Source: Phocoena phocoena (Eukaryota; Chordata; Mammalia; Artiodactyla; Phocoenidae). From it: a DNA stretch of 64,000 nucleotides. The DNA lies in assembly GCF_963924675.1 (NCBI RefSeq), contig NC_089232.1, positions 29,958,842-30,022,841 of the forward strand. Direction: 5' to 3'. Positions 1 to 12,672 of this stretch are shown in pieces. The first letter of the stretch is position 1. Every line of letters begins with the position of its first letter. The position numbers and the translations under genes were made by a program. A model generated the notes under the pieces. It was given only the letters and a program-made list of their open reading frames with translations. It searched no databases and had not been told where the DNA came from.

Positions 1-1294
1 ACACGGGCGACGTGCTGGCTGTGCGGTTTGCACCCGCACGCCCCCCTCCGCACCCCGCCGCCCCCCGCCCCCCCCAGCGAGACAGTGGGGCTGAAACCCG
101 CTCAGTTCGGCGCTGCTCCAAGCGGCCTGCAGAGCTGCGTCCGCCCAGGTGGGGGCGAGATGTTCCACATTCTCGCAAAGACTGTACAAGCTAATATTGG
201 TCATGGAGATGAGGCGAGAAAGTTCGGCTGGGTGAGACCTGGTCAACCAGGTTATGCGGTTTGAACTTCCTTTTACAGACAGGACTGTGTTTTACACTAA
301 ATACTCTGGTGGATTTCTATGGGGAGAACCCGGACAAGAGAACGGACCCAAGGCTGTTGTGTTGCCCTGGGGAGAGATGACAGTGACCAGGGGCATAGAG
401 ACAGGAAAGGACCTCGGGATTTTTGAAGGCAAGAGCTAGGGGTGGCATGTTTGAGGTAGGGAGGTCAAAAAAAAAAGGGCCGAATCAAGGCAGGCCCACA
501 TTTTCTGCCTTTGATGGTGGTACCTGATTAGGATGGCGGCTTCTGGAAGTGGGGCGGTTTGGGGCAGCAGATGACTCCTTTAAAGGGCTGGAGGGGCAGA
601 ATATAGAGACTTGAAGAGGCATGGGGACGTCTGTGTCTGAAGAGAGGGGTCAGAGTTAAATACAGCTGTGGATTCCTCTGTGGAGAGGTGATGGCTGAAC
701 CCTGGGAGTAGCTGAGGCTTCGAAGGAGAGCCTGGAAAGGGGGCAAAGCCATCCCTAAGGTGGGATAGAGGGAGGGGCCCAGGCAGAAATCAAGAGGGAC
801 TGGAGCAACAGCCCGGCCTCTAGGCAGGAAGGAAGAGAGGTACATGATCCCTAGGGCCCCCACCAGTGTGGCCGAAAGGAGTCTGCCCAACTCCTGCCAC
901 AACTTTTTAAAAATAATCATTATGTTTTCACTGCATTGTTCTTAAGTTTCCCTATCATTGTGCCTTCACATCTGGTTTCCTGACTATTACTTAATTTTCC
1001 CCCAAATATTCCTCTATCCACTGTCCATGTGTCCTCTCCGTGTCCATCCACACCTATGTGTCTGTCTCAAACACCTGAGCAGACCTGTCCTCGTGCGTGT
1101 GCATGGCAGCCCCAGAGAGCTGGGCCTGCGTGTCTCACCCCATGTCCCGCAATCAGCCCCCCATCCCCGGTGTGCACATGCCTCTGATGGGGGGCACTGT
1201 GTGTGCCTCACTCTGTCCTGCACATCCAGTGCCCATCCACAGGGACACCCAGTCGTCACCCTCCCACAAATCCTCTTGTTTACTTGCCCCTTAC
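1..1294 (-). other. DYSF: DYSF intron 13, partial
   Basis: The exon 13 donor is at 1294. The first 80 bases are C-rich (G-rich on the transcribed sense strand). No further exon or named repeat was recognised. Confidence 0.8.
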
Positions 1295-1398
1295 CATTTT
1301 CCCCGCAAAGCTGACTTCCACGAAGGGATCCACCAAGTTCTTCTTGTTACTCTCAAAGCCAAAGATCTGCTTCACATTGTCCATTACGGCATCATCCA
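1295..1398 (-). CDS. DYSF: DYSF exon 13, residues 397-431 (C2C)
   Basis: The acceptor CTCCCCAG precedes TG GAT GAT GCC, and the exon ends GGG AAA ATG|GTAAGGGGC. Translation: (M)[19 protein letters not shown], then [15 protein letters not shown]. The 104 nt end in phase 0. It carries C2C loop 1 aspartates (DDAVMDN) with an insertion before the DPFVEVSF strand, characteristic of ferlin C2C. It appears identical to human as recalled. The next exon (LCSKILEK in human) is not in the window. Confidence 0.97.
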
Positions 1399-1717
1399 CT
1401 GGGGAGAAAGACATGCTGATCACTGCCCACCTGCTCTCCCATCTTCAAAACCCCCACTTCCCACCTGTCTCCCCAGAGTCCTGGGACTCCCTGAGAGAGA
1501 CGCCATGGACCCCTCAGCCCAGGACTCCTGGGAGAAAGGGCCATCTCAGAATAGCAGCTCCTGAGGGCACTGCGCTGCTTCCTTGCCCAGCTCCAAAGAG
1601 CTGGTTCACTGTCCCCCGCCCCGTTCTCAAAGGCTTTCAGAACAGGTCCGATTGATTGACTGATTAGAAATCTACATCGCTAAGAGCAGTAAATAATCCA
1701 GAAAAAGACTGGAAGTT

Positions 1718-2058
1718 GGGGACTTCCCTGGTGGCACAGTGGTTAAGAATTCACCTGCCAATGCAGGGGACACGGGTTCGATCCCTGGTCCAGGAAGATC
1801 ACACATGCCACGGAGCAGCTAAGCCCATGCACCACAGCTACTGAGCCTGTGCTCTAGAGCCCATGAGCCACAACTACTGAGCCTGTGTGCCACAGCTACT
1901 GAAGCCCGTGCACCCAGAGCCCATGCTCCACAACAAGAGAAGCCACAGCAATAAGCCCACACACCACAACGAGGAGTAGCCCCCACTCGCCGCAACTAGA
2001 GAAAAGCCCACGTGGAGCAACGAAGACCCAATGCAGCCATAAATAAATAAATAAACTT
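1718..2058 (+). mobile_element. CHR-type SINE, full length (part of composite)
   Basis: Begins GGGACTTCCCTGGTGGCACA, has a tRNA-like B box GGTTCGATCCC, then repeated CACAACTACTGAG units and a tail AAATAAATAAATAAA. The copy is directly followed by an L1 3' end and a second CHR tail. Confidence 0.93.
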
Positions 2059-2071
2059 TTTTTAAAAACTA

Positions 2072-2940
2072 AAATGAGGTATCACCTCACACCAGTCAGA
2101 ATGGCCATCATCAAAAAAATCTACAAACAATAAACGCTGGAGAAGGTGTGGAGAAAATGGAACCCTCTTGCACTGTTGGTGGGAATGTAAATTGATACAG
2201 CCACTATGGAAAACAGTATGGAGGTTCCTTAAAAAACTAAAAACAGAACTACCACGCTATAGTGGGAATAGCAATCCCACTACTGGGCATATACCCTGAG
2301 AAAACCATAATTCAAAAAGAGTCATGTACCACAATGTTCATTGAAGCTCTACTTACAATAGCCAGGACATGGAAGCAATGTTAAGTGTCGTCCATCAACA
2401 GATGAATGGATAAAGAAGATGTGGCACATATATACAATGGAATATTACCCAGCCATAGAAAGAAACGAAATTGAGTTATTTTTAGTGAGGTGAATGGACC
2501 TAGAGACTTTCATACAGAGTGAAGTCAGAAAGAGAAACAAATGCTGTATGCTAACACATATATATGGAATCTAAAAAAAAAAAAAAACATGGTTCTGACG
2601 AACCTAGGGGCAGGACAGGACTGAAGACACAGAGAATGGACTTGAGGACACAGGGAGGGGGAAGGGTAGGCTGGGATGAAGTGAGAGAGTAGCATGGACA
2701 TATATACACTACCAAATGTAAAATAGATAGCTAGTGGGAAGCAGCCGCATAGCACAAGGAGATCAGCTTGGTGCTTTGTGTCCACCTAGAGGGGTGGGAT
2801 AGGGAGGGTGGGAGGGAGACGCAAGGGGAAGGAGATATGGGGACATATGTATATGTATAACTGATTCACTTTGTTATACAGCAGAAACTAACACGCCATT
2901 GTAAAGCAATTATTCTCCAATAAAGATGTTAAAAAAAAAG
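2072..2940 (+). mobile_element. L1 3' end (ORF2 C-terminal remnant and 3' UTR)
   Basis: Runs from AAAATGAGGTATCACCTCAC (ORF2 tail) to the 3' UTR CTCCAATAAAGATGTT plus an A-run. ORF2 is broken by stops. It lies between two CHR pieces. Confidence 0.93.
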
Positions 2941-2945
2941 AAAAA

Positions 2946-3034
2946 GAGTAGCCCCCGCTCATCACAACTAGAGAAAGCCTGCTCGCAGCAACGAAGACCC
3001 AATGCAGCCAAAAATAAATTAATTAAAAAAAAAA
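2946..3034 (+). mobile_element. CHR-type SINE, tail fragment
   Basis: GAGTAGCCCCCGCTCATCAC through GCAGCCAAAAATAAATT and an A-run. It repeats the tail already present at about 1973-2055 with several differences. It is followed by AGACTGGAAGTTG, which matches the sequence just before 1718. Confidence 0.9.
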
Positions 3035-3148
3035 AAGACTGGAAGTTGTTATAATAATATCCCATTACTGGTGCCTGTTTGACATTTTCCTTTATATACA
3101 TTAGCACAGTGATTTTCCTGAGGGTAACCAATAAGTCAATTCTGTTTA

Positions 3149-3300
3149 AAAATATATATATATATATATATTTAATCTATGCTGCTTCAAACCAATATTT
3201 TACTGAATTAGCCATATTTTTTACATATGTATTTACAGATGATAGATGTGTGTGTGTATGTATGTATATATATGTTATGTATAAATGTACATATGTATAT
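3149..3300. repeat. TA and TG/TA-rich microsatellites
   Basis: A (TA)n run at about 3152-3172 and TGTGTGTGTATGTATGTATA-type repeats at about 3247-3300. Confidence 0.8.
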
Positions 3301-4094
3301 AAATGAGAAACTGAGAGGAGGGGACAGTTAACAATTGTATACTAGCCAATGTCTACATGAATACAACAGATAACAATTAGCAAATACTTATGTTCTATTT
3401 ACCCATCTATTTTCCTTTTATTTATATTCAAACAACATTTCAGAGAATTCAATATAATCCCCTTTACCCTGAGCAAAGCTAACATTTCTATTTCCCCAGC
3501 CCCCTTTGGAAGCTCACCAGCCTCACTTCCGCATAGTTTCAACCAACAGACGCAGAATGTTCTAAGCCTGTATTTTAATGCCCATCACTTATTTAAAGGC
3601 TTTCCCCATGATTTTGGTTCAATTAAGCTTGTGCAGAAGGAACCCATTTATTGGTGTCATTAGTCAAAGCAGAAAGCCTCAAGCAATTAGCTTCATGGAA
3701 AACTCGTAAACAGGGACCCAAGTAGTCCCGTACTACTTGTCCTTGTGAACTCTGCTATGGACAGCGCCTGGCTTAATTCTGCTAATGCATGCTCCAAAAT
3801 AGTGGCTTATAGCCCGCAGCAAGAGAACTACCAGGGAGCATTTTTAAACTACCAGTGTGTAAGCCCCACCCCAAACCAAGTCAATCTGAAACACTGGAGG
3901 AAGGGCCCAGGCATCTGCAGTTCCTTAAAGCTTCCAGGATGATTTAACTGCAGCCTGGGTTGACACCCACAGCTTTAGAATATTCAGCATAATTCCCCCA
4001 CATTTATTGAGCACACAGGGTAGGGCTAGTACAGGGTTAGTCACTGTGAGAAATCAGGCAGTGGCCACAATGGCCTTCTTGGGATGATGAGGAC

Positions 4095-4196
4095 ATAGCC
4101 ACAGCTAGGGTGACCCACTGTCCCAGTTTACCAGGGAACGAGGACTTTCTGGGATGTGGGACTTTTGGTGCTAAAAGCAGGACAGTCCCAGGCAAA
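4095..4196. mobile_element. Palindromic MITE-like DNA transposon remnant
   Basis: GGGTGACCCACTGTCCCAG... and ...GGACAGTCCCAGGCAAACT resemble the inverted ends of an ancient mammalian non-autonomous element. Family name uncertain. Confidence 0.45.
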
Positions 4197-4750
4197 CTAG
4201 ACTGAGCCCTTCTAACATTTCAGCAACTGCTTCCCCAGCCCAGGGTCTGCCAGTTTTCAGGCTGGGGCTTCCTAGAGGAGAGAAAGAAAATCAGTGGGAT
4301 GCAGCCGTGAGCACAGAACAGAGAGTTGAAATGGTGCTGACTCCCCAGTGAGAGCCAAGAAAATGGGTGCATGGAGTGGCCAAAGAGCCAGGCCAGGCCT
4401 AGCGGATGCTGAAACGGAGCCCAGGGTCAGCTAGTACTCTCAAGATTTCTTGCATCTCTGTGACTCCACCAGCATCAGTATTACTTCTCATTAATTCTGA
4501 CTGTTTTTCTGTTAAGAACAGTAAAAAGCCTTGGGAAACCTAGAGAGGGTGTGAGGCTTCGCCAGACGGCAGAGCAGAGGGAGAACTGGGCTGACACGGA
4601 TCTAGTAGACCCTCGGGGTGAGGAAGCCAGGCCAAGGGGAGGCAGAGAGGGAGCAGGGCACCAGCCCCTCCATCTCCTTCCCCCAGGGAGCTGAGGCAGC
4701 CCAGCCCAGCGTCCCCCCTCACAGTCACCCAATGAGGGCACCAGACTCAC

Positions 4751-4877
4751 TCTGCGGTAAATCCTCGGCTCTGAAGACCTTCAGGCAGAAGTGCGCTCCG
4801 CGGAGGGCCACTCCGGTCGGCCTGAGCAGGTTGCCTTCAATGTCCTCCTTGTCTTCAGAGGGGTCTTTTCTCTCCAG
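4751..4877 (-). CDS. DYSF: DYSF exon 12, residues 355-397 (linker and start of C2C)
   Basis: The acceptor GTTGTAG precedes CTG GAG AGA AAA, and the exon ends CCG CAG A|GTGAGTCTGG. Translation: [20 protein letters not shown], then [22 protein letters not shown]. The 127 nt end in phase 1 (Met397 is split). An acidic/basic linker leads into the first strand of C2C ([13 protein letters not shown]). Human has Ser where this has Gly in DIEGNLL (recalled). Confidence 0.97.
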
Positions 4878-4978
4878 CTACAACACAACCAAATATGATT
4901 CCTTAATGTGCCTTCGAGCACAGTGTTTTCCCTTCCTCTTCTGAGAGCTCAACCAACACACTTAAATGGTGCATCTCG

Positions 4979-5288
4979 GGACTTCCCTGGTGGCGCAGCG
5001 GATAAGACCCTGCTGCGCTCCCAATGCAGGGGGCCTGGGTTCGATCCCTGGTCAGAGAACTAGATCCCACATGCATGCTGCAACTAAGAGTTCACATGCC
5101 GCAACTAAGGAGCTGGCGAGCCACAACTAAGGAGACCAACTGTCGCAACTAGGGAGCCCACGTGCCGCAACTAAGGAGCCCGCCTGCCGCAACTAAGGCC
5201 TGGTTGCAACTACATAAATAAATTTTTTTTTAGAAAAAAGCATTCCTCAATCCAAAATTGCACCATTCAGGTCATGTTTATAAATAAA
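4979..5288 (+). mobile_element. CHR-type SINE with probable 3'-transduced tail
   Basis: SINE body from GGACTTCCCTGGTGGCGCAG to about 5232. The direct repeat AAATGGTGCATCT occurs before it (about 4965-4977) and again only at about 5289-5301, so about 55 bases beyond the SINE tail, ending TAAATAAATA, appear to belong to the insertion. Confidence 0.85.
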
Positions 5289-8240
5289 TAAATGGTGCAT
5301 CTTGAAGAAAGGCAGATCTCGCCCTGCCACTTCCTAGCCTGTGATCTCTGACAGGTTCCTTACCCCGAGACTCTGCTTCCTCATGTGGACAGTGGAGACA
5401 ATGACACTGACCTCCCGGGCTGTGGGAGGATCAACTTCAATAACGTGTAAATGCACGTGGCACACCGGCAAGGCACTCAAGAACTGCAGTCTCCTTCCCA
5501 TTCCACCCAACAAAAAAAATAGCACAGAGGTGACAGAGGTCTAGGCCAGCCGCTGTCTTCAATAACGTCTGTTCATTCACCCAACAAGTATCCATTGAGG
5601 GACTACTGAGTGTCAGCCTCACGCTGAGGGGCGAGGGCTGCCGCAGTGAACAAGGTGGACAGAGGTCCTGCCCCCGTGGTGCTCACCTTTCACAGGGAAA
5701 GCAGACCTTTAAGCAAATGAATGTAATACCACGTGCTGAGCATTATGAGTAGAGCAGTAATAATAAAAATAATATTTACTGACTGTATACACTCTCTCGT
5801 TTAATCCTGACCGCAACCCCCATGAGCAGTGGGTCTCAAATGTGGCTATACGTTAGAAACTGGAGAATCAGTGACTTCTAGACCACTGCTATACCTTCCA
5901 ACTAAAATCCAGATTCTGGTTCAACAGGTCTGGGGTGGAGCCCACAAATGCCCAGACGACGCCAATGCTGTGGGGTGCAAGGCCCCGGGATACCCCACTT
6001 TACAGATAAGCTAGATGAGGGTTAACGTAGGCTGGATGCAGAACCAGTGGGTTTAGAAAGAACGGAGCAAGGGGGCTTGTAAGTATATTGAGGGGAGGGC
6101 AGGAATAGTGTTGGTGATGTGCCAGCTTGGAGACCTGGATGATGGGATCCAGGCAGGGGCAGAAACTCATGCAGAGCGAGGGCTAACTTGGCAGTGTGAG
6201 GAACAAAAGATCCACGTGCTGCACTTGGGCAAGGGGGTGGCAGAAGGATAGGAGAGAGGTGGCATCAGGCCATGGCCAGCAGCTCACTCCTTGGAAAGCT
6301 GCCTGGACCATCCTCACTCAGTCCCCAGGCAGAAACCTGCTTCAGAATCTTTGCAGCAAAATTCTCCATCCCAGAATGCCTCATGTCACACAAGTGCTTG
6401 TGAAGGAATTAGTTCTGCACTGCTTTTCCTCAGCTCACATCTGAAGAAAATGCTCACCTCCTCTGCTTTCAGTCATCATCCTTAACACTGCTCACTCCCT
6501 TAGACAACAAGCACTGATTGAGCACCTGCTGTGCACAAGACCTGTACTAGGCAAGAGGGGAGATAAAACAGTTCATATCTATTATACTGTCGCTGACCTC
6601 AAGAAACTGAGCCTCGGTGACAGAGATGGACACGTTAACTGAACTAACAAAACATGGGGCAGTGACTGAAAGGAAAGACCAATCAGTTTCCCTGGAAGAC
6701 AAGGCAGGCTTCATGGAGGAAGTAGCATCTGAATTGGGTCTTGAAGAACAAAGTGGTTTTTGGTAGGCAGAGAAGGCATCCCATCAGGTGAAACGGCAGG
6801 GAGAAGGATGGAAGTACATTCTGCAAAGGGTCACATTGTCTGGTGTGGCCACAGTACGGAGTCCATGGAAGTACGTCCCGGCAAGTGGCACTGCAAAATC
6901 AGCCTGAGGCCAAATGTTCATGGCCTTGTATGTCATGCTAAGGATCCTGGACATCATCCTGAAAGTAACTGGGAGAGAGTGGGTCTCCGGCAGTTTTTTA
7001 AGAGGAGATTCACATGATTGTATCTGAGTTTAAAGAAGATGGTTTTGGTGGTAATGTGGGGTTAACTGGAGTTACAGCAGATGAACCTACATCTTCATTC
7101 CCATAGAGGCCCAGGTAAGATATGACGGGAGCCTGACCTTGAACTCTGGTCTTGGGATAAGAGAGAGGAGAGGCATGCACTGAGGTTGTCATGCCAACAA
7201 GACTGGCCAACTGTGTGCGTGTGGACTGACAGACGTGGGACTGAAGGATGAGGAAAGACGCTCTGGCCTGGGGAACTAAGTGGATGATGAGTGCCATTTC
7301 CCAAGATGTCACCTAACACAGGATGGGAATCAGGTATGAGGAGTGGGCAGCGAATGATACTGGGTTTCTATATGTGAAGTTAAAGGGGCCTAAGGGACAT
7401 GTTCATGTGCTTTGGTACAGGCAACTGAAACTGAGCTTCTGGAGCTCTGAAGATGCAGGCTGGAGATGAGCGATTTAGGAGCCTCAGGTAGACGGAGACA
7501 GGCTCCTCCATAGACAGATAGACGCACTGCAAAATCAGACTGAGGCCAGATGTTCATGGGCCTTGAATGTCACGTCAAAGGCACAGCAAAGATGCAGGCA
7601 GCAGAATTTTATCAAGCCACTGAATTTGAAGGATCCATTCCAAAAAAAAAAAAAAAAGGAAAAGAATGAGGGGAGTCATGGATGCCGAGGGAGAAGAGAG
7701 TTTCAAATAAGACGTGGGCTCCAGAACCAAATGCTGTGGAGCAACAGAGCGGATTAATGAGAGAAGAGCTCCTGGGACTTTGCGATGGATGACCCTTAGG
7801 CCAGTGGTTCAGGGAAGGAGGCAGTGGGAAGCACGCTGAAGGGGTGAAGGAGTGAGCAGCTGGCAAAGGACTGGAGAAGAGGGACACAGGGTACTCTCAA
7901 GAACTTGGTGACCTTGGTGATGGCTGAAAGGAAGATGAAAGCAGCTTGGAGGGGAGGGGTGGGGAGAAATGGTGAAGGCAAGGGTGTTTTGAGATTGGGA
8001 AATCTGGAGTCTGGCACAGACCAGAGTGCAGGAGCCAGAGGAGAGACAGGAAGAACAAGATGGGGGTGGTATGGAGGACATGAGCACATGCAAAGGAGAC
8101 GGGGAGTGGGGAAGGGAGGGAAGATGAAGGAAGATGGGGGGTGCGCTGATGACCCAGGGAGCTTCAAGCACTCACATCACTCCCACTGTGCAGCTCTGTC
8201 TCTCTAAGCGGGACCGAGGCTGGGGCTTAAGACCAGGAGG

Positions 8241-8387
8241 TTGTTTTTTTTTTGTTTTTTTTTTTAAGTTTTTTTGGCTGTGCCACGTGGCTTGGAGGAT
8301 CTTAGTTTCCCTGACCAGGGATCGAACCCATGCCCTTGGCAGTGAAAGCGCAGAGTCCCAACCACTGGACCGCCAGGGAATTCCTGA
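8241..8387 (-). mobile_element. Short tRNA-type SINE (Bov-tA/CHR head type)
   Basis: On the minus strand GGAATTCCCTGGCGGTCCAG starts the unit, with the T-run tail at 8243-8266 on the plus strand. It lacks the long CHR repeat region. Confidence 0.85.
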
Positions 8388-8945
8388 CCAGAAATTTTGG
8401 AAACAGCCACTGTGGAGGATGGGATAAGGAGTAAACCTCACCCAAGTAAAGGAAGACATTGACAGCAACTCCAGGTGACTTTTGCCCCCAAAGCTGACCA
8501 AGGAGTGGTGCGGACAGCATGTCGTGGGGAGGGTGGGGGACACGAGGTGTGGCAGCAGAGCCCAGAAGCTAGTGAGCACAGAGTGAGAGTGAGGATCGGG
8601 GATGGGGGCCAGGCTTCAGGAGGGAGTTGATGGGCCGGGAAACTCAGAGGGGTCAGGGCTGTAACCTCAGTGAGGAAGAACTGCCAGTCACTGAGGGTGA
8701 GGGAGGGAAAGAGGCAGGAAGAAACTGGTGGGGAGAGCGATTTCCAAGCTCAGGGTCTGAAAGGAAGTAAGATCAGACGTTGGTAGCTCATCAGCAAGGA
8801 CACGTCAGACCTCAGAACGATGGCAAAGACGGGAGTCTGCCAGCAAGGACCCTCCTGCACCAGCTCTGCCTGTGCCAGGGGTAGGTAACGGCCCAGAAGA
8901 CCAGGGGAAATAACCAGTGAGGCAGGCTTCAGAGAAGAAGGCAAT

Positions 8946-9716
8946 CTACAAGCGATAAATGCCAGAGAGGGTGTGGAGAAAAGGGAAGCCTCCTATACTG
9001 CTGGTGGGAATGTACATTGGTGCAGCCACTATGGAGAACAGTATGGAGGTTTCTTAAAAAACTACAAATAGAGCTACCATATGATCCAGCAGTCCCACTC
9101 CTGGGCATATATCCAGAGAAATCCATAATTCGAAAGGATACATGCACCCCAATGTCCATGGCAGCACTATTTACAATAGCCAGGACGTGGAAGCAACCTA
9201 AATGTCCATCAACAGAGGAATGGATAAAGAAGATGCGGTACATATATACAATGGAATATTACTCAGCCATAAAAAAGAACGAAATAATGCCATCTGCAGC
9301 AACATGGATGGACTTAGAGATTGTTATACTGAGTGAAGTAAGTCAGACAGAGAAGGACAAATATATGATATCGCTTATATGTGAAATCTTAAAAAATGGT
9401 ACAAATGAACTTATTTACGAAACAGAAATAGAGTCACAGTTGTAGAAAACAAATTTAGGTTACCAAGGGGGGGGTGTATAAATTGGGAGATTGGGTTTGA
9501 CATATACACACTGCTATATATAACATAGATAACTAATAAGAACCCACTGTATAGCACAGGGAACTCTACTCAATACTCTGTAATGACCTATGTGGGAACA
9601 GAATCTCAAAAAGAGTAGATATATGTATATTTATAAGTGATTCACTTTGCTGTACAGCAGGAACTAACACAACATTGTAAATCAACTATACTCCAATAAA
9701 ATTAATTTTAAAAAAA
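8946..9716 (+). mobile_element. 5'-truncated L1 with target-site duplication
   Basis: Direct repeats AGAAGAAGGCAAT at 8933-8945 and 9717-9729 flank it. Inside, an open remnant of the ORF2 C-terminus (9017-9445, 142 residues) is followed by a 3' UTR ending CTCCAATAAAATTAATTTT and an A-run. Clear flanks and few breaks suggest a fairly young insertion. Confidence 0.93.
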
Positions 9717-10397
9717 AGAAGAAGGCAATGCTGAAGTTGAGAAGCTACTGCGGGAAACCAAAAGATGGCCGCTCCTCCCATCCTGAAAGCCACAAAGAGC
9801 TGAAGCAGAGAACAGGGGCTTCCCTCTGAGTTGGTCTCAAGAAAAGTGGTTCCATCTGGGAAAAACAAGGGTCTGATCAATGGGAAGAAGAGGAAAGAGT
9901 GTCTTAGGAAAGGGTAATAGATTCAGAGAGTCCACGTAGAAGGAAAAGGAGCAGGAAAGCACAATGTCTGCCTGGGCTACAGAGGGACACAGGATGAGAG
10001 ATCAGGGGAGGTGCCCTTGGGTGGGGCTGGTCCACCCGAGCTCCACTGGCCTCTGCACAGCACCCGGGGTTCTCCTTCCCCTAACCCTTTGCACAGCGGC
10101 TTCTTGAGCTCTCGTCAGCAGCCAGAGCTCTCGTCCTTAAGAGCCTCGTGGAACTTGCCCTCCGCCTCCATGATCACACGCGGCTTTCCCTGGGGATTCC
10201 ACCTCCCCAGCCCTCCTGGAGACTCGCCTTCCCCACTCCTGCCTCTCCCACTCCTCCTGGCTCACCGTGCCTTGATGATCTCAGTATCTCACTCAACATT
10301 TGCGTGTTTGATTTCCGATTCTCCCATGAGATAATCAATATCCACGTGGACAAGTCATTCACCAACACAGTCCCTTGTCCTCCACCAGCAGCATCTT

Positions 10398-10613
10398 TTT
10401 TTTTTTTTTTTTTTTTTTTGCGGTACACGGGCCTCTCACTGTTGTGGTCTCTCCCGTTGCGGAGCACAGGCTCCGGATGCGCAGGCTCAGCAGCCGTGGC
10501 TCACGGGCCCAGCCGCTCCGTGGCATGTGGGATCTTCCCGGACCGGGGCTCGAACCCGTGTCCCCTGCATCGGCAGGCGGACCCTCAACCACTGCGCCAC
10601 CAGGGAAGCCCCA
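10398..10613 (-). mobile_element. Short CHR-2-like SINE, sense to DYSF
   Basis: T-run then GCGGTACACGGGCCTCTCAC ... CACCAGGGAAGCC. Target duplication ACCAGCAGCATCTT at 10384-10397 and 10614-10627. Confidence 0.93.
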
Positions 10614-11077
10614 ACCAGCAGCATCTTAATCCCCCTCCCCTGCAGCTGCTAGAGGGATGGCCATACCTCAAACCTCCAGCCCCTGAGAACCAATCCTCTA
10701 GGAAGACCTTGACCTTGAGACCCTTCTCTAAAGACAGACTTCAACCTATCCACCTTCTCCAACCCCCCTCACACCAAGTGAGGCACCCAACACAGAGCTT
10801 GGCACACAGCAGGCACTCAATAAATGTGCGTTCCCTAACCCTTCCCTCTTCTTTTTCCTCCTCATCAGCTCTATCCCCAGTCCTCTTGCATCCGCCCTGC
10901 CAGGCTCATCAGCTACCTCAGTCCTGTGCCTCCACCACACCTGCCTTGTCCACACCTGATAGCACCTCCATCTTACCCCTCTCCTGCTTCCAGGCCAGAG
11001 TATTATGAGGTCACTCTCCCATAAAGCCTCCAGCCCAGAGTGTCTGCCCTTGTGTCTGCTCAGAAATCCTTCTGTCT

Positions 11078-11094
11078 TGTTGTGTGTGTGCATG

Positions 11095-11146
<52 letters not shown>

Positions 11147-11418
11147 GGAATATTACTCAACCATCAAAAAAGAATGAAATAATGCCATTTGCAGCAACAT
11201 GGATGCACCCAGAGATTATCACACTAAGTGAAGTAAGTCAGACCAAAGAAGATGAATGTCATATGATACTGCTTATATGTGGAATATAAAAGAAAATGAT
11301 ACAAATGAACTCATTTACAAAACAGAAATAGACTCACACACAGAAAACAAACTTACAGTTACAAATATAAATGAATAAATAAATAAACAAATTTTTAAAA
11401 ATTTTTTTAAATAAAAAA
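11078..11418 (+). mobile_element. Very short L1 3' fragment headed by TG/CA repeats
   Basis: Direct repeats AGAAATCCTTCTGTCT at 11062-11077 and 11419-11434. The insert starts with (TG)n, CATGCA, then (CA)n, then L1 ORF2 sequence from ATGGAATATTACTC. Confidence 0.88.
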
Positions 11419-11766
11419 AGAAATCCTTCTGTCTGTATCTAATTAACCCCTTGTTCCTCAACAACTGTTCCAAACCTTCTCTCCTCTCCCCAGACATACA
11501 GAGATGCTGATACTTCCCCAACTCTGAAAGCCTTTCTCATTCTTACCACCTCCAACTTATAACTTTACTTACTGACCATAAAGATAACAATGATATATTC
11601 TTAGGTGATAAAATTCAGACTACAATACATTACAGAGTGAGTGATCTCACTTTTACACCAAAAAAAGAGAGAAAAATATACATGTATACCCTTCTGGGAG
11701 AATATGCAAGAAGGTATTAATGACGGTTCTCTCTGATGGGTAGAATTATGAGTGATTCAATTTTTA

Positions 11767-12641
<875 letters not shown>

Positions 12642-12672
12642 GGGGCTCTCGGTAGATGCTGCCCACGTCCAT
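12642..12672 (-). CDS. DYSF: DYSF exon 10, residues 306-316 (C2B), 31 nt microexon-sized
   Basis: The acceptor TTGATTTCAG precedes ATG GAC GTG GGC, and the exon ends GAG CCC C|GTGAGTC. Translation: MDVGSIYREP plus the first base of Arg316. At 31 nt it is the smallest exon in the window and is confirmed by phase: exon 9 ends in phase 0, and exon 11 opens with GA to complete CGA. Human has MDVGTIYREP (recalled). Confidence 0.95.

Larger units (their letters stand above)
1399..4750 (-). other. DYSF: DYSF intron 12
   Basis: About 3.35 kb. It is dominated by a composite CHR/L1 insertion (1718-3034), followed by TA and TG/TA-rich microsatellites (3149-3172, 3247-3300), a MER20-like fragment near 3770-3970 and a MITE-like palindromic fragment near 4095-4196. 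Confidence 0.85.

Noticed and set aside
1..264. Short open frames in the C-rich left edge, possibly a first exon of another gene
   Set aside because: Composition-driven; no splice site or recognisable protein, and CpG density falls at once.
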